This document shows, in pieces, positions 1-6,291 of a stretch of 11,982 nucleotides of DNA; within the stretch, counting starts at the first letter, position 1; every line of letters starts with the position of its first letter. The notes beneath the pieces are model-generated. The model worked only from the letters and a program-made list of their open reading frames with translations, made no database searches and was not told the DNA's origin. The position numbers and the translations under genes were made by a program. This stretch comes from Flavobacterium sp. (GTDB lineage Bacteria; Bacteroidota; Bacteroidia; Flavobacteriales; Flavobacteriaceae), in the NCBI GenBank assembly GCA_023253295.1, contig JALRGZ010000144.1, positions 1-11,982 of the forward strand, read 5' to 3'.

Positions 1-68
1 TTGACCGCGCGGTTCTGGCCGCTGCTGACCTCGGCCAAACTCTGCCGCGTGAACAAGTGGTCCAAGAC
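1..68 (+). other. Foreign GC-rich segment fused to purA (probable chimeric end)
   Basis: About 65% of the first 60 bases are G or C, against a clearly AT-rich remainder. The frame shared with purA is open from base 3 and reads DRAVLAAADLGQTLPREQVVQD before it enters PurA at YMDKTG. PurA proteins normally carry GIGPxY at this point, so the peptide before the tyrosine is not PurA. The switch lies at about 58-75. I read this as an assembly or library chimera rather than a genuine fusion, because no start codon or PurA N-terminus is present. The source is unknown; a phage protein is possible given the other end of the window. Confidence 0.75.
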
Positions 69-932
69 TACATGGACAAAACCGGTAGAAATGGTTTACG
101 TGTTGGAGATATTGAATTAGAAGATTTTAAAGAAAGATACCGTTCTCTTGCAGATAAGCACGAAGCAATGATTGCATTCTACGGAGTAGAATTACAATAC
201 AACTTAGAAGAACTTGAAAATGAGTTCTTTGAAGCAATCGAAGAAATCAAAAAATTAGAATTCATTGATAGCGAAGAATATATGTACCAAGCTCAAAAAG
301 CAGGTAAATCTATTTTATGTGAAGGAGCTCAGGGTTCATTACTTGACGTAGATTTTGGTACTTACCCATTCGTAACTTCTTCAAACACTACAGCTGCTGG
401 TGCTTGTACTGGTTTAGGAATTGCTCCTAACAAAATCAAAGAAGTATATGGAATTTTCAAAGCTTATACTACTCGTGTAGGTAGTGGTCCTTTCCCAACA
501 GAACTTTTTGACGAAACAGGTGCTACTATGGCAAAAGTTGGTAACGAATTTGGCTCAGTGACTGGTAGAGCAAGACGATGCGGATGGTTAGACTTAGTAG
601 CTTTAAAATATGCTGTACAGGTAAATGGAGTTACCCAATTAATGATGATGAAAGGTGATGTTCTTTCCGGTTTTGACACTTTGAAAGTATGTACTGAATA
701 CAACTATAAAGGAAAAAACATTACTCACTTCCCATACAATGTAGAAGAAGAAAATGTTTCTCCGGTTTACAAAGAATTCAAAGGATGGAAACAAGACTTA
801 ACAGGAATGACTACTTATGAAGAACTTCCTGCTGAATTAAAAGAATACATCGAGTTCATCGAAAAAGAACTTGAAGTGCCTATTAAAATTGTTTCTGTAG
901 GTCCAGACAGAAAGCAAACGATTTCAAAATAA
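69..932 (+). CDS. purA: Adenylosuccinate synthetase, 5'-truncated (C-terminal ~287 residues)
   Basis: PurA joins IMP and aspartate using GTP to form adenylosuccinate, the first committed step from IMP to AMP, in the cytosol. The visible part starts at YMDKTGR, the end of the conserved GIGPxYxDKxxR motif. It continues with RVGDI, the signature around CEGAQGSLLDVDFGTYP and TSSNTT, the loop GRARRCGWLDLVAL that belongs to the nucleotide/aspartate-binding region, KGDVLSGFDTLKVC and the C-terminal GPDRKQTI. A full flavobacterial enzyme is about 420-430 residues, so roughly 135 N-terminal residues are missing, including the GDEGKGK phosphate-binding loop. They are replaced by foreign sequence, so a GTG at 57 is not the real start. 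The C-terminus is intact, ends in TAA and is followed at once by a terminator. No frameshift is seen in the retained part. Confidence 0.97.
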   Translation, partial: YMDKTGRNGLRVGDIELEDFKERYRSLADKHEAMIAFYGVELQYNLEELENEFFEAIEEIKKLEFIDSEEYMYQAQKAGKSILCEGAQGSLLDVDFGTYPFVTSSNTTAAGACTGLGIAPNKIKEVYGIFKAYTTRVGSGPFPTELFDETGATMAKVGNEFGSVTGRARRCGWLDLVALKYAVQVNGVTQLMMMKGDVLSGFDTLKVCTEYNYKGKNITHFPYNVEEENVSPVYKEFKGWKQDLTGMTTYEELPAELKEYIEFIEKELEVPIKIVSVGPDRKQTISK

Positions 933-940
933 CACACTAA

Positions 941-967
941 CGCTCTGACTTTTCAGAGCGTTTTTTT
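941..967 (+). terminator. Rho-independent terminator of purA
   Basis: A perfect 8-bp stem CGCTCTGA/TCAGAGCG (941-948 with 953-960) closes a 4-base loop and is followed by seven T. It lies 8 bases after the purA stop codon. The next gene starts only 18 bases after the T tract, so that gene depends on read-through or on a promoter I cannot see. Confidence 0.93.
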
Positions 968-985
968 ATATCCAAATTCATCACT

Positions 986-1567
986 ATGTACGACCCAAAA
1001 ATAACCATCCAAAAAACGGAATTACTTTCAAACAACTGGTACATACTCAACAATGTAACCTTTGATTACCAAAAACCGGATAACAGTATCATTACTCAAA
1101 AAAGAGAAGTTTATGATCGTGGTAACGGAGCTGCTATATTACTTTACAACAAAGAAAACAGAACCATTATTTTAACCCGTCAGTTTCGTTTACCTACCTA
1201 TCTTAATGGTAATACAAGCGGAATGATGATTGAAGTTTGTGCAGGTTTATTAGATCAGGACAAACCTGAACAATGCATTATAAGAGAAACCGAAGAAGAA
1301 ACAGGTTATCGTATCAATAAGGTCGAAAAAATTATGGAAACCTATATGTCTCCGGGCGCTATTACTGAAATATTATACTTATTTATTGGCGAATATGATG
1401 CTTCTATGAAAGTTAGCGACGGTGGAGGACTGGAGGAAGAACAGGAAAATATTGAAGTATTGGAAATGCCTTTTGACAAGGCTTACAACATGATTGCAAC
1501 AGGTGAACTAAAAGATGCCAAAACGATTATGCTATTACAGTATGCTAAAATCAATAATTTAGTTTAG
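986..1567 (+). CDS. nudK: NudK-type Nudix hydrolase (GDP-mannose pyrophosphatase family)
   Basis: The 193-residue protein belongs to the Nudix superfamily, whose members hydrolyse nucleoside diphosphates linked to another moiety using Mg2+. The Nudix box runs from G87 (GLLDQD) to Y108, with core R100-E101-x-x-E104-E105-x-G107. The flanking blocks EVCAGLLD, YMSPGAITE, GGGLEEE and IEVLEMPF resemble E. coli NudK, which cleaves GDP-mannose to GMP and mannose-1-phosphate. The closely related ADP-ribose pyrophosphatases share the fold, so the substrate is an inference. Length (about 190 residues) fits a complete protein. The ATG at 986 is the only sensible start and lies just after the purA terminator. 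No Shine-Dalgarno sequence is present, as is usual in this phylum. Downstream it converges on the peroxiredoxin gene across a shared terminator. A role in nucleotide-sugar turnover or housecleaning is likely. Confidence 0.88.
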   Translation: MYDPKITIQKTELLSNNWYILNNVTFDYQKPDNSIITQKREVYDRGNGAAILLYNKENRTIILTRQFRLPTYLNGNTSGMMIEVCAGLLDQDKPEQCIIRETEEETGYRINKVEKIMETYMSPGAITEILYLFIGEYDASMKVSDGGGLEEEQENIEVLEMPFDKAYNMIATGELKDAKTIMLLQYAKINNLV

Positions 1568-1594
1568 ATTCAGACTTTACTAAATCTCCAAATT

Positions 1595-1634
1595 AAAAAA
1601 GTACAATAAGAAAATATCCTATTGTACTTTTTTT
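1595..1634. terminator. Bidirectional terminator between nudK and the peroxiredoxin gene
   Basis: GTACAATA (1601-1608) pairs with TATTGTAC (1620-1627) around an 11-base loop. The stem is flanked by A6 on the left and T7 on the right, so either strand yields a hairpin followed by a U tract. It sits between two convergent stop codons, which fits termination in both directions. Confidence 0.88.
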
Positions 1635-1650
1635 CTTTTAAAACCAAAAA

Positions 1651-2289
1651 TTATTTATTCGGTTGAGGAGTCATTCTTAGGTAATATTTGATACGGTTAA
1701 ATCCTTTTGGAAACTTAGCAGGAATATCTTCATCAGGAATAGAAGGCGAAATCACCACATCCTGACCGTCTTTCCAGTTAGCTGGTGTTGCTACACTATA
1801 ATTAGCCGTTAATTGTAAACTGTCTATTACACGTAATAATTCGTCAAAATTACGCCCTGTTGAAGCCGGATAAGTCAAAATCAACTTCACTTTTTTATCT
1901 CCTCCGATAATAAATACCGAACGTACTGTAAAAGTATCGTTAGCATTGGGATGAATCATATCATACAAATTAGCTACTACTTTGTTCTCATCAGCAATTA
2001 TAGGGTATTGTAAAGTTACGTTTTGAGTTTCTTCAATATCTTTGATCCAATTTAAGTGCGACTCTAAACTATCCACACTTAATGCGATTACCTTCGTATT
2101 TCTTTTTTTGAATTCAGGAAAATAATTAGCCACAGTTCCTAACTCTGTTGTACAAACAGGAGTAAAATCAGCAGGATGCGAAAATAAAACACCCCAAGAA
2201 TCTCCTAACCATTCATGAAATTGAACAGTCCCCTGAGTGGTTTCTGCTTTAAAATCTGGAGCGATATCGCCTAATCGTATTGTTGCCAT
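1651..2289 (-). CDS. 1-Cys peroxiredoxin (Prx6-type)
   Basis: This 212-residue thiol peroxidase reduces hydrogen peroxide and organic peroxides in the cytosol. The catalytic block is HPADFTPVCTTE, with Thr43 and peroxidatic Cys46. The supporting arginine is Arg123 in FTVRSVFII. Cys46 is the only cysteine in the protein, so there is no resolving cysteine and an external thiol must regenerate the enzyme. The C-terminal extension, including TPANWKDGQDVVI, PDEDIPAKFP and the YLRMTPQP end, is typical of the Prx6 subfamily and supports 1-Cys rather than typical 2-Cys AhpC. The ATG start gives MATIRLGDIAPDF, the usual N-terminus. The gene is monocistronic by context: terminator downstream and about 140 bases of gene-free DNA upstream. 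I found no exact TAnnTTTG element there, so its promoter and any peroxide regulation remain unassigned. Confidence 0.95.
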   Translation of the reverse strand: MATIRLGDIAPDFKAETTQGTVQFHEWLGDSWGVLFSHPADFTPVCTTELGTVANYFPEFKKRNTKVIALSVDSLESHLNWIKDIEETQNVTLQYPIIADENKVVANLYDMIHPNANDTFTVRSVFIIGGDKKVKLILTYPASTGRNFDELLRVIDSLQLTANYSVATPANWKDGQDVVISPSIPDEDIPAKFPKGFNRIKYYLRMTPQPNK

Positions 2290-2430
2290 GATATATCTAT
2301 TTTATATAAGTTCTATAAAATTAGTCAAAAAAAGCAATTCTCGTTATTTAATTAGAATAAATATTTGTTAAAGAACATGAACTGATTTAACAATTACTAT
2401 TCATTATTCTCCCTTAACTACAATTTCAAT

Positions 2431-2673
2431 TTAACATTGAATAGAAAATAACATCAAAAAAAAGTACACAAAGGTAATTACTGGAATCAAAGACAGAATT
2501 AGTACTGGTAATTTACTCTTTAAATCACTCTTAAAAATCAAAACCAATATTAGATTTGCAATTGCACAAGAGAACAGTACCGGAATCATCAAAATGATTG
2601 GATAGTTAAGCCATCCAAGATCGATATTCAGTGTATCTGTCATATACAAAAGTAATAAGATAAGAAAGGACAC
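2431..2673 (-). CDS. Small hydrophobic membrane protein, unknown function
   Basis: An 80-residue ORF starting at GTG encodes three hydrophobic stretches, roughly residues 1-12, 22-48 and 55-77, separated by short polar loops such as FKSDLKSKLP. It would be an inner-membrane protein with no recognisable family. The start is uncertain. An ATG exists at residue 11, but it lies after the first hydrophobic stretch. The frame is also open upstream of the GTG for about 60 bases, reading a basic segment (EKLRKRAKQ) that would sit naturally before the first transmembrane helix, yet it contains no ATG. The 5' end may therefore be mis-assigned or decayed. No Bacteroidota promoter element is evident just upstream. 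If this ORF is not real, 2290-2929 holds only the structured RNA candidate. Confidence 0.5.
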   Translation of the reverse strand: MSFLILLLLYMTDTLNIDLGWLNYPIILMIPVLFSCAIANLILVLIFKSDLKSKLPVLILSLIPVITFVYFFLMLFSIQC

Positions 2674-2810
2674 TAGAAAAATTTGTTTTGCTCGTTTGCG
2701 TAGTTTTTCCGTAAAAAATAAAATTGCTTCAAATTAATAGTTAACTATCCTTTATCAAATATATTAGTTTCTATTTACAAAAAAATATCTTGAAACGTAA
2801 AAAGTAATCC

Positions 2811-2885
2811 ATAGCCCTGATAGAAGTGAAAATCCTTGTTTTTCTGGGGTTCAGAAAACAAGATTGTAACGAATAGCAGGAGAAA
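2811..2885 (+). ncRNA. Candidate structured RNA (Flavo-1-like element)
   Basis: An outer stem CCTG (2816-2819) / CAGG (2877-2880) encloses an internal loop and an inner hairpin. In the inner hairpin AATC(C)TTGTTTT(T)CTG (2831-2846) pairs with CAGAAAACAAGATT (2852-2865) around the loop GGGTT, leaving a bulged C and one extra T. The internal loop carries GATAGAAGTG on the 5' side and GTAACGAATAG on the 3' side. I recall this layout (CCNGAT-GAAG, ATCC hairpin with bulged C, GATT-TAACG, AGCNGG) from intergenic regions of many flavobacterial genomes. It fits a conserved RNA such as the published Flavo-1 motif, although that family name is from memory. There is no U tract, so it does not look like a plain terminator. 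It lies downstream of the AEC gene but on the opposite strand. A weak upstream TATCTTG (2786-2792) could be a -7 element. Confidence 0.55.
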
Positions 2886-2929
2886 AAGTTATTATGAAAA
2901 ATAATAGTTCTGCTTCTAAAAAATTTAGT

Positions 2930-3841
2930 TTAAATATACTGCAAGACGAAATACCAAAAAGCCAAAGTAACAAACGAAATCGGAATACCAAATCCTATCA
3001 TCATACTACTTAATCGAGGTTTTAAGCCGTGTGAAGTTGCCACAATACTAGCCATAATCATAGGCGCCATGGCAGCCTCAATCAAAGCTACCTGAATCAT
3101 CAATCCGTTTTGTTTTAAAACAACAACATATAGCAAAAACAATAGCGCTGGTGTGAGGAACAATTTGTAAGCCAATCCAATCCACAAAAATTTCCAATGC
3201 TTACTTCTACTATCAAAATGCAATTGTAAACCAACAGAAATTATAGCCAAAGGAGTTAATAAGCTTCCTAATTTGGTCAAACCAAATTGAATATAATCAT
3301 GAAAGTCTAAACCAAGTATATTAGCCAAACAAGCCACTAAAAAACAAATAAACGGAGGAAACAATATTACTTTTTTAAAAATAGTTCCTCCACTAGTTGC
3401 ATCTTTTGAATACATAGTAGCCACCACTACTGCAAGCGTAGAAACTACTACGAAAGTACCCGGCTGATCGACTAAAATAGCCATTTTTAAACCTTCGGAA
3501 CCATATAGAGCATTCACTATTGGAAAACCCAAGAAAGACGTATTACCTAAACCTGCGGTGATTATCAAACAACCAATTAATTTTTTAGACCAACCGTATT
3601 TTTTTCCCAAAAAGCGAAATAAAAAAAAGGAAACTGTAAAACCAATCCATGTTACACCAATGAGATACAGCAACTTATTATCCCAATGAATTTTAGGAAT
3701 GTAGTAAAGAGCCAATGCCGGAAGACATACGTTAATTACAAACTTATTGATTAATTTATAACTAGTAGTAGGAAACCATTTTACATATTGCAAAGCCACT
3801 CCAATAAGTAAATAGACAAAAATCAGGATTATATTTATCAT
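2930..3841 (-). CDS. AEC (auxin efflux carrier) family transporter
   Basis: The 303-residue polytopic inner-membrane protein has about ten transmembrane segments, starting at residue 1 (MINIILIFVYLLIG) and ending with the C-terminal VTLAFWYFVLQYI. Family-typical blocks are INVCLPALAL near residues 36-46, AGLGNTSFLGFP around 97-108, TPLAIISVGLQL, and EAAMAPMIMASIVA near the end. The two half-domains with broken glycine/proline helices are typical of AEC permeases, which export or exchange organic anions such as malate. The real substrate cannot be read from sequence. Length matches the bacterial family (about 300-320). The ATG is chosen because it gives a helix at the very N-terminus and an exact -7 element lies only 7 bases upstream. 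It is divergent from meaB. No U-tract terminator is seen downstream. Confidence 0.93.
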   Translation of the reverse strand: MINIILIFVYLLIGVALQYVKWFPTTSYKLINKFVINVCLPALALYYIPKIHWDNKLLYLIGVTWIGFTVSFFLFRFLGKKYGWSKKLIGCLIITAGLGNTSFLGFPIVNALYGSEGLKMAILVDQPGTFVVVSTLAVVVATMYSKDATSGGTIFKKVILFPPFICFLVACLANILGLDFHDYIQFGLTKLGSLLTPLAIISVGLQLHFDSRSKHWKFLWIGLAYKLFLTPALLFLLYVVVLKQNGLMIQVALIEAAMAPMIMASIVATSHGLKPRLSSMMIGFGIPISFVTLAFWYFVLQYI

Positions 3842-3848
3842 AATGCTG

Positions 3849-3856
3849 CAAAGATA
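3849..3856 (-). promoter_or_regulatory. -7 promoter element upstream of the AEC transporter
   Basis: On the minus strand this reads TATCTTTG, an exact match to the Bacteroidota -7 consensus TAnnTTTG. It ends 7 bases before the ATG, so the transcript would have a leader of only a few bases. No clear -33 TTTG is found at the expected distance, which lowers confidence. Confidence 0.5.
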
Positions 3857-4028
3857 TTCACTAATTTGGAGCTATCATAAAGCTTGTTAGAATTATCACA
3901 ATTATTTTAGTATCTCACAAATAACAAAGTTTTTAGAAGTTTACAATGTATTATTTGTTACGATTTGGATAAAAAAAAAACAAATATTATATCTTAAATT
4001 TACTTAAAGCAATTGGTAAAGTAGAAAA

Positions 4029-5099
4029 GTGAAAGCAAACAAAGACTCAAACGAAAACAGTCCTAAAAAATTCAATGCTACAATTTTAAAAAAAATTCAG
4101 CAATCCAGAAGAATTCAGCCTAATACCGAGGACCTCGTATCCCGTATATTGGCAGGAGATACTGTGGCATTAAGTAGAGCCATCACTTTAATCGAAAGTA
4201 CAAATCCAGAGCATTTTGAGAACGCCAATACAGTAATAAACTTATGCTTGCCACATGCCAATAAATCAATCCGAATAGGAATTACTGGTGTTCCAGGAGT
4301 AGGCAAAAGTACTTTTATTGAAGCTTTTGGAAAACATCTAACGCAAAAAGGTAAAAAAGTAGCTGTACTTACCATTGATCCCAGTAGTGCTATTTCACAC
4401 GGAAGCATTTTAGGAGATAAAACCCGTATGGAAGAATTGGCTAAAGATCCAAACGCCTATGTACGACCATCAGCATCAGGGGAAACACTGGGCGGTGTAG
4501 CCCGAAAAACCCGAGAAACAATTACACTCTGCGAAGCAGCAGGTTTTGACACTATAATCATAGAAACCGTAGGTGTAGGACAAAGTGAAACTGCTGTGCA
4601 TAGTATGGTGGATTTTTTTATACTGTTGCAAATAGCGGGAGCTGGCGACGAACTACAAGGCATTAAAAGAGGTATTATAGAAATGGCCGATGCTATTGTG
4701 ATCAATAAAGCAGATGGAGATACTATCGCTAAAGCAAAAATTGTTCAGACAGAAATGAGTCGCGCTTTGCATTATTTTCCTAGTAAAAAATCAGGATGGA
4801 AACCTTGTGTAAGCACTTGTAGTGCGATTACGAAAGCTGGAATTTTAGAAATAGAGCAAATCATTTTGCAATATATCGATACTGTTAAAAACAACCGCTA
4901 TTTTGAGCGTAAAAGAGCGGAACAAAATGAATATTGGCTACTTGAAACCATCAATAATCAACTTAAAGAAGATTTCTTCAATCATCCTCAAATTCAAGAA
5001 TTAGTAGACAAAACAAAAAAAGCGGTGCAAAATAATGAGTCTTCCCCATTTGCAGCCGCTAGAGTATTAGTAGAAACCTATTTTAAAAACAAATCTTAA
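4029..5099 (+). CDS. meaB: Methylmalonyl-CoA mutase-associated GTPase MeaB/ArgK
   Basis: MeaB is a P-loop G3E GTPase that gates adenosylcobalamin delivery to methylmalonyl-CoA mutase and protects the enzyme from inactivation. The Walker A motif is GVPGVGKST (residues 87-95). It is followed by LTIDPSSAISHGSILGDKTRME and RPSASGETLGGVARKTRE, the switch region ETVGVGQSE, and the guanine-specificity motif NKAD (226-229). The length of 356 residues includes a basic, low-complexity N-terminus of about 30 residues before the usual helical arm. The start is GTG at 4029: an in-frame TAA lies 12 bases upstream and no early ATG exists, so the choice is firm. The mutase genes are not adjacent in this window, so any partnership with MutAB is inferred from the family. 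It converges on the secreted-protein gene with only 17 bases between stops and no visible terminator. Confidence 0.95.
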   Translation: MKANKDSNENSPKKFNATILKKIQQSRRIQPNTEDLVSRILAGDTVALSRAITLIESTNPEHFENANTVINLCLPHANKSIRIGITGVPGVGKSTFIEAFGKHLTQKGKKVAVLTIDPSSAISHGSILGDKTRMEELAKDPNAYVRPSASGETLGGVARKTRETITLCEAAGFDTIIIETVGVGQSETAVHSMVDFFILLQIAGAGDELQGIKRGIIEMADAIVINKADGDTIAKAKIVQTEMSRALHYFPSKKSGWKPCVSTCSAITKAGILEIEQIILQYIDTVKNNRYFERKRAEQNEYWLLETINNQLKEDFFNHPQIQELVDKTKKAVQNNESSPFAAARVLVETYFKNKS

Positions 5100-5116
5100 T
5101 AAGGTGATTTTATAAC

Positions 5117-5860
5117 TTATCGAATATTAGAAACAGAATTTTTAGCGGTGTCATGCTTTGTTTTTAAAATACCACTTTCAACCGTAAAACCTATTCTAAC
5201 TTGTGTTTTCAGCGTATCTTTTAACCCAGAAGTTACTTTTTGCAAAACAACGAAAACCAATTCGTACTCACCATCAGACAACTCCATTATAGCATCAGAA
5301 TCTTGATCTGGTATCGAAAAAACTTTTTTTGCATTTTTAGCATACGATGCAGCGGCAGCTCCACCTCCTGCTCCACCTGATAAATTACCCACACTAGAAA
5401 CTGCTGCAGAAATAATAGATCCTCCAGGTAAAGCACCACCTAACAAAGAGGCACCTTGCGACAATGAACTACCAGCTGCATGTAAGCCTTGATTCACTTT
5501 TTCACCAAATGTATTTCGCTCATTAGCCGTTAAAAAAACAATACTATTCTCTTTTAAATTCACCTTATATCCCGCGTTGTTAGGAAATAAAACGATACAA
5601 GAATTCTCCATCAATCTCACATTGATTTGAGAGGCGCTTACTTTTTCGCCAAATGTAGCTCCTTGGGTCTGTTTAGGAACTGTAACATTCATTGAAATCC
5701 TATTAGGCATCGAATTAGAAATGGAATTAATTCCTTTCATTGTCGAAGAGGTAGAAAAACTTCCTTTTTCAGCTCCTTCTTTCGCTTTATTTATTTGTGC
5801 ATTTACGAAACAAAAGCATCCTAAAGCAAAAACAACAGTTATTTTTTTTAAAGTTTTCAT
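5117..5860 (-). CDS. Secreted protein of unknown function with Gly/Ala-rich central segment
   Basis: I do not recognise this 247-residue protein. The N-terminus MKTLKKITVVFALGCFCFVNAQ is a clear Sec signal peptide, with cleavage expected after Ala21, so the product is periplasmic or surface-exposed. After an Asn/Ser-rich linker, two beta-rich stretches follow, at about 55-112 and 178-235. Between them lies a flexible Gly/Ala/Ser segment (about 125-175, including GGAGGGAAAAS). The hexapeptide TFGEKV occurs twice, at 69-74 and 117-122, bracketing the first beta-rich stretch and ahead of the Gly-rich segment. The second beta-rich part (DGEYELVFVVLQK, TQVRIGFTVESG) looks like a small beta-sandwich. 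Cys88 is the only cysteine after the signal peptide. The gene appears monocistronic. Its terminator is not obvious, and its end lies 17 bases from the meaB stop. Confidence 0.8.
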   Translation of the reverse strand: MKTLKKITVVFALGCFCFVNAQINKAKEGAEKGSFSTSSTMKGINSISNSMPNRISMNVTVPKQTQGATFGEKVSASQINVRLMENSCIVLFPNNAGYKVNLKENSIVFLTANERNTFGEKVNQGLHAAGSSLSQGASLLGGALPGGSIISAAVSSVGNLSGGAGGGAAAASYAKNAKKVFSIPDQDSDAIMELSDGEYELVFVVLQKVTSGLKDTLKTQVRIGFTVESGILKTKHDTAKNSVSNIR

Positions 5861-5923
5861 GGCGTATCATTTTTTGATTTTATACTATATCAATTAGAAT
5901 CTAATTTTGTTACCCCTATTGAA

Positions 5924-5965
5924 TAAAAAAGCTGCAAAACAATTAAAATTAATCATTTTACAGCT
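5924..5965 (-). terminator. Terminator of the MATE-prohibitin-small acidic protein operon
   Basis: On the minus strand AGCTG-TAAAA-TG-ATTAA pairs with TTAAT-TG-TTTT-GCAGCT in an imperfect stem (5949-5965 with 5930-5946; mismatches at one single and one double position), followed by TTTTTT (5929-5924). It lies about 35 bases after the stop codon of the acidic-protein gene. The hairpin and U tract fit rho-independent termination on the minus strand. Confidence 0.65.
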
Positions 5966-5999
5966 ATTAAACTATTATTTCAATGCTTTTCAGCAGGAG

Positions 6000-6230
6000 T
6001 TAGTCTTGCTCGTAGCGTTCCATTTCTCTGTCGTAAAAAGCATTTGCTTGTTCAATTAGACTTTCCATTTCGGCATTTAATTCGGCTTCATCTAAATCTT
6101 CTGGTTCTTCCATAATTTCAACCTCATCATCTTTTAGGTTGATAATAAATCTTGGATAATCTAAATGGATGATAAAAATATCATCTGGGAAATCGGTATT
6201 GTCGCCGAGTACAAATTTTGGTAATTCCAT
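6000..6230 (-). CDS. Small acidic conserved protein, unknown function
   Basis: The 76-residue protein has no signal peptide or membrane segment and is probably cytosolic. The N-terminal half (MELPKFVLGDNTDFPDDIFIIHLDYPRFIINLKDDEVEIM) alternates hydrophobic and acidic residues and looks beta-rich. The C-terminal half, from about residue 42, is a strongly acidic helix (EEPEDLDEAELNAEMESLIEQANAFYDREMERYE). I associate this pattern with a small uncharacterised protein widespread in Flavobacteriaceae, but have no function for it. The ATG gives the natural N-terminus. It follows the prohibitin gene by 61 bases on the same strand without an intervening terminator and is followed by a hairpin terminator, so it is probably the last gene of that operon. 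Confidence 0.8.
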   Translation of the reverse strand: MELPKFVLGDNTDFPDDIFIIHLDYPRFIINLKDDEVEIMEEPEDLDEAELNAEMESLIEQANAFYDREMERYEQD

Positions 6231-6291
6231 TTCTTAAGTATTTAACTGCAAAGTTCGCAAAGTTTTTTAGAATGTTGGGTACAAATATTTT

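Noticed and set aside
57..68. GTG at 57 as the start of a 291-residue PurA
   Set aside because: The four residues before YMDKTG are foreign, the P-loop half of the enzyme is missing, and the frame is open to the window edge. The apparent start is an artefact of the junction.
1651..2289. Typical 2-Cys peroxiredoxin (AhpC)
   Set aside because: Only one cysteine (Cys46) exists and the C-terminal domain is of the Prx6 type.
4115..4705. Minus-strand ORFs inside meaB
   Set aside because: They are reading-frame shadows of a well-supported GTPase gene, with no family-like sequence, start context or promoter.
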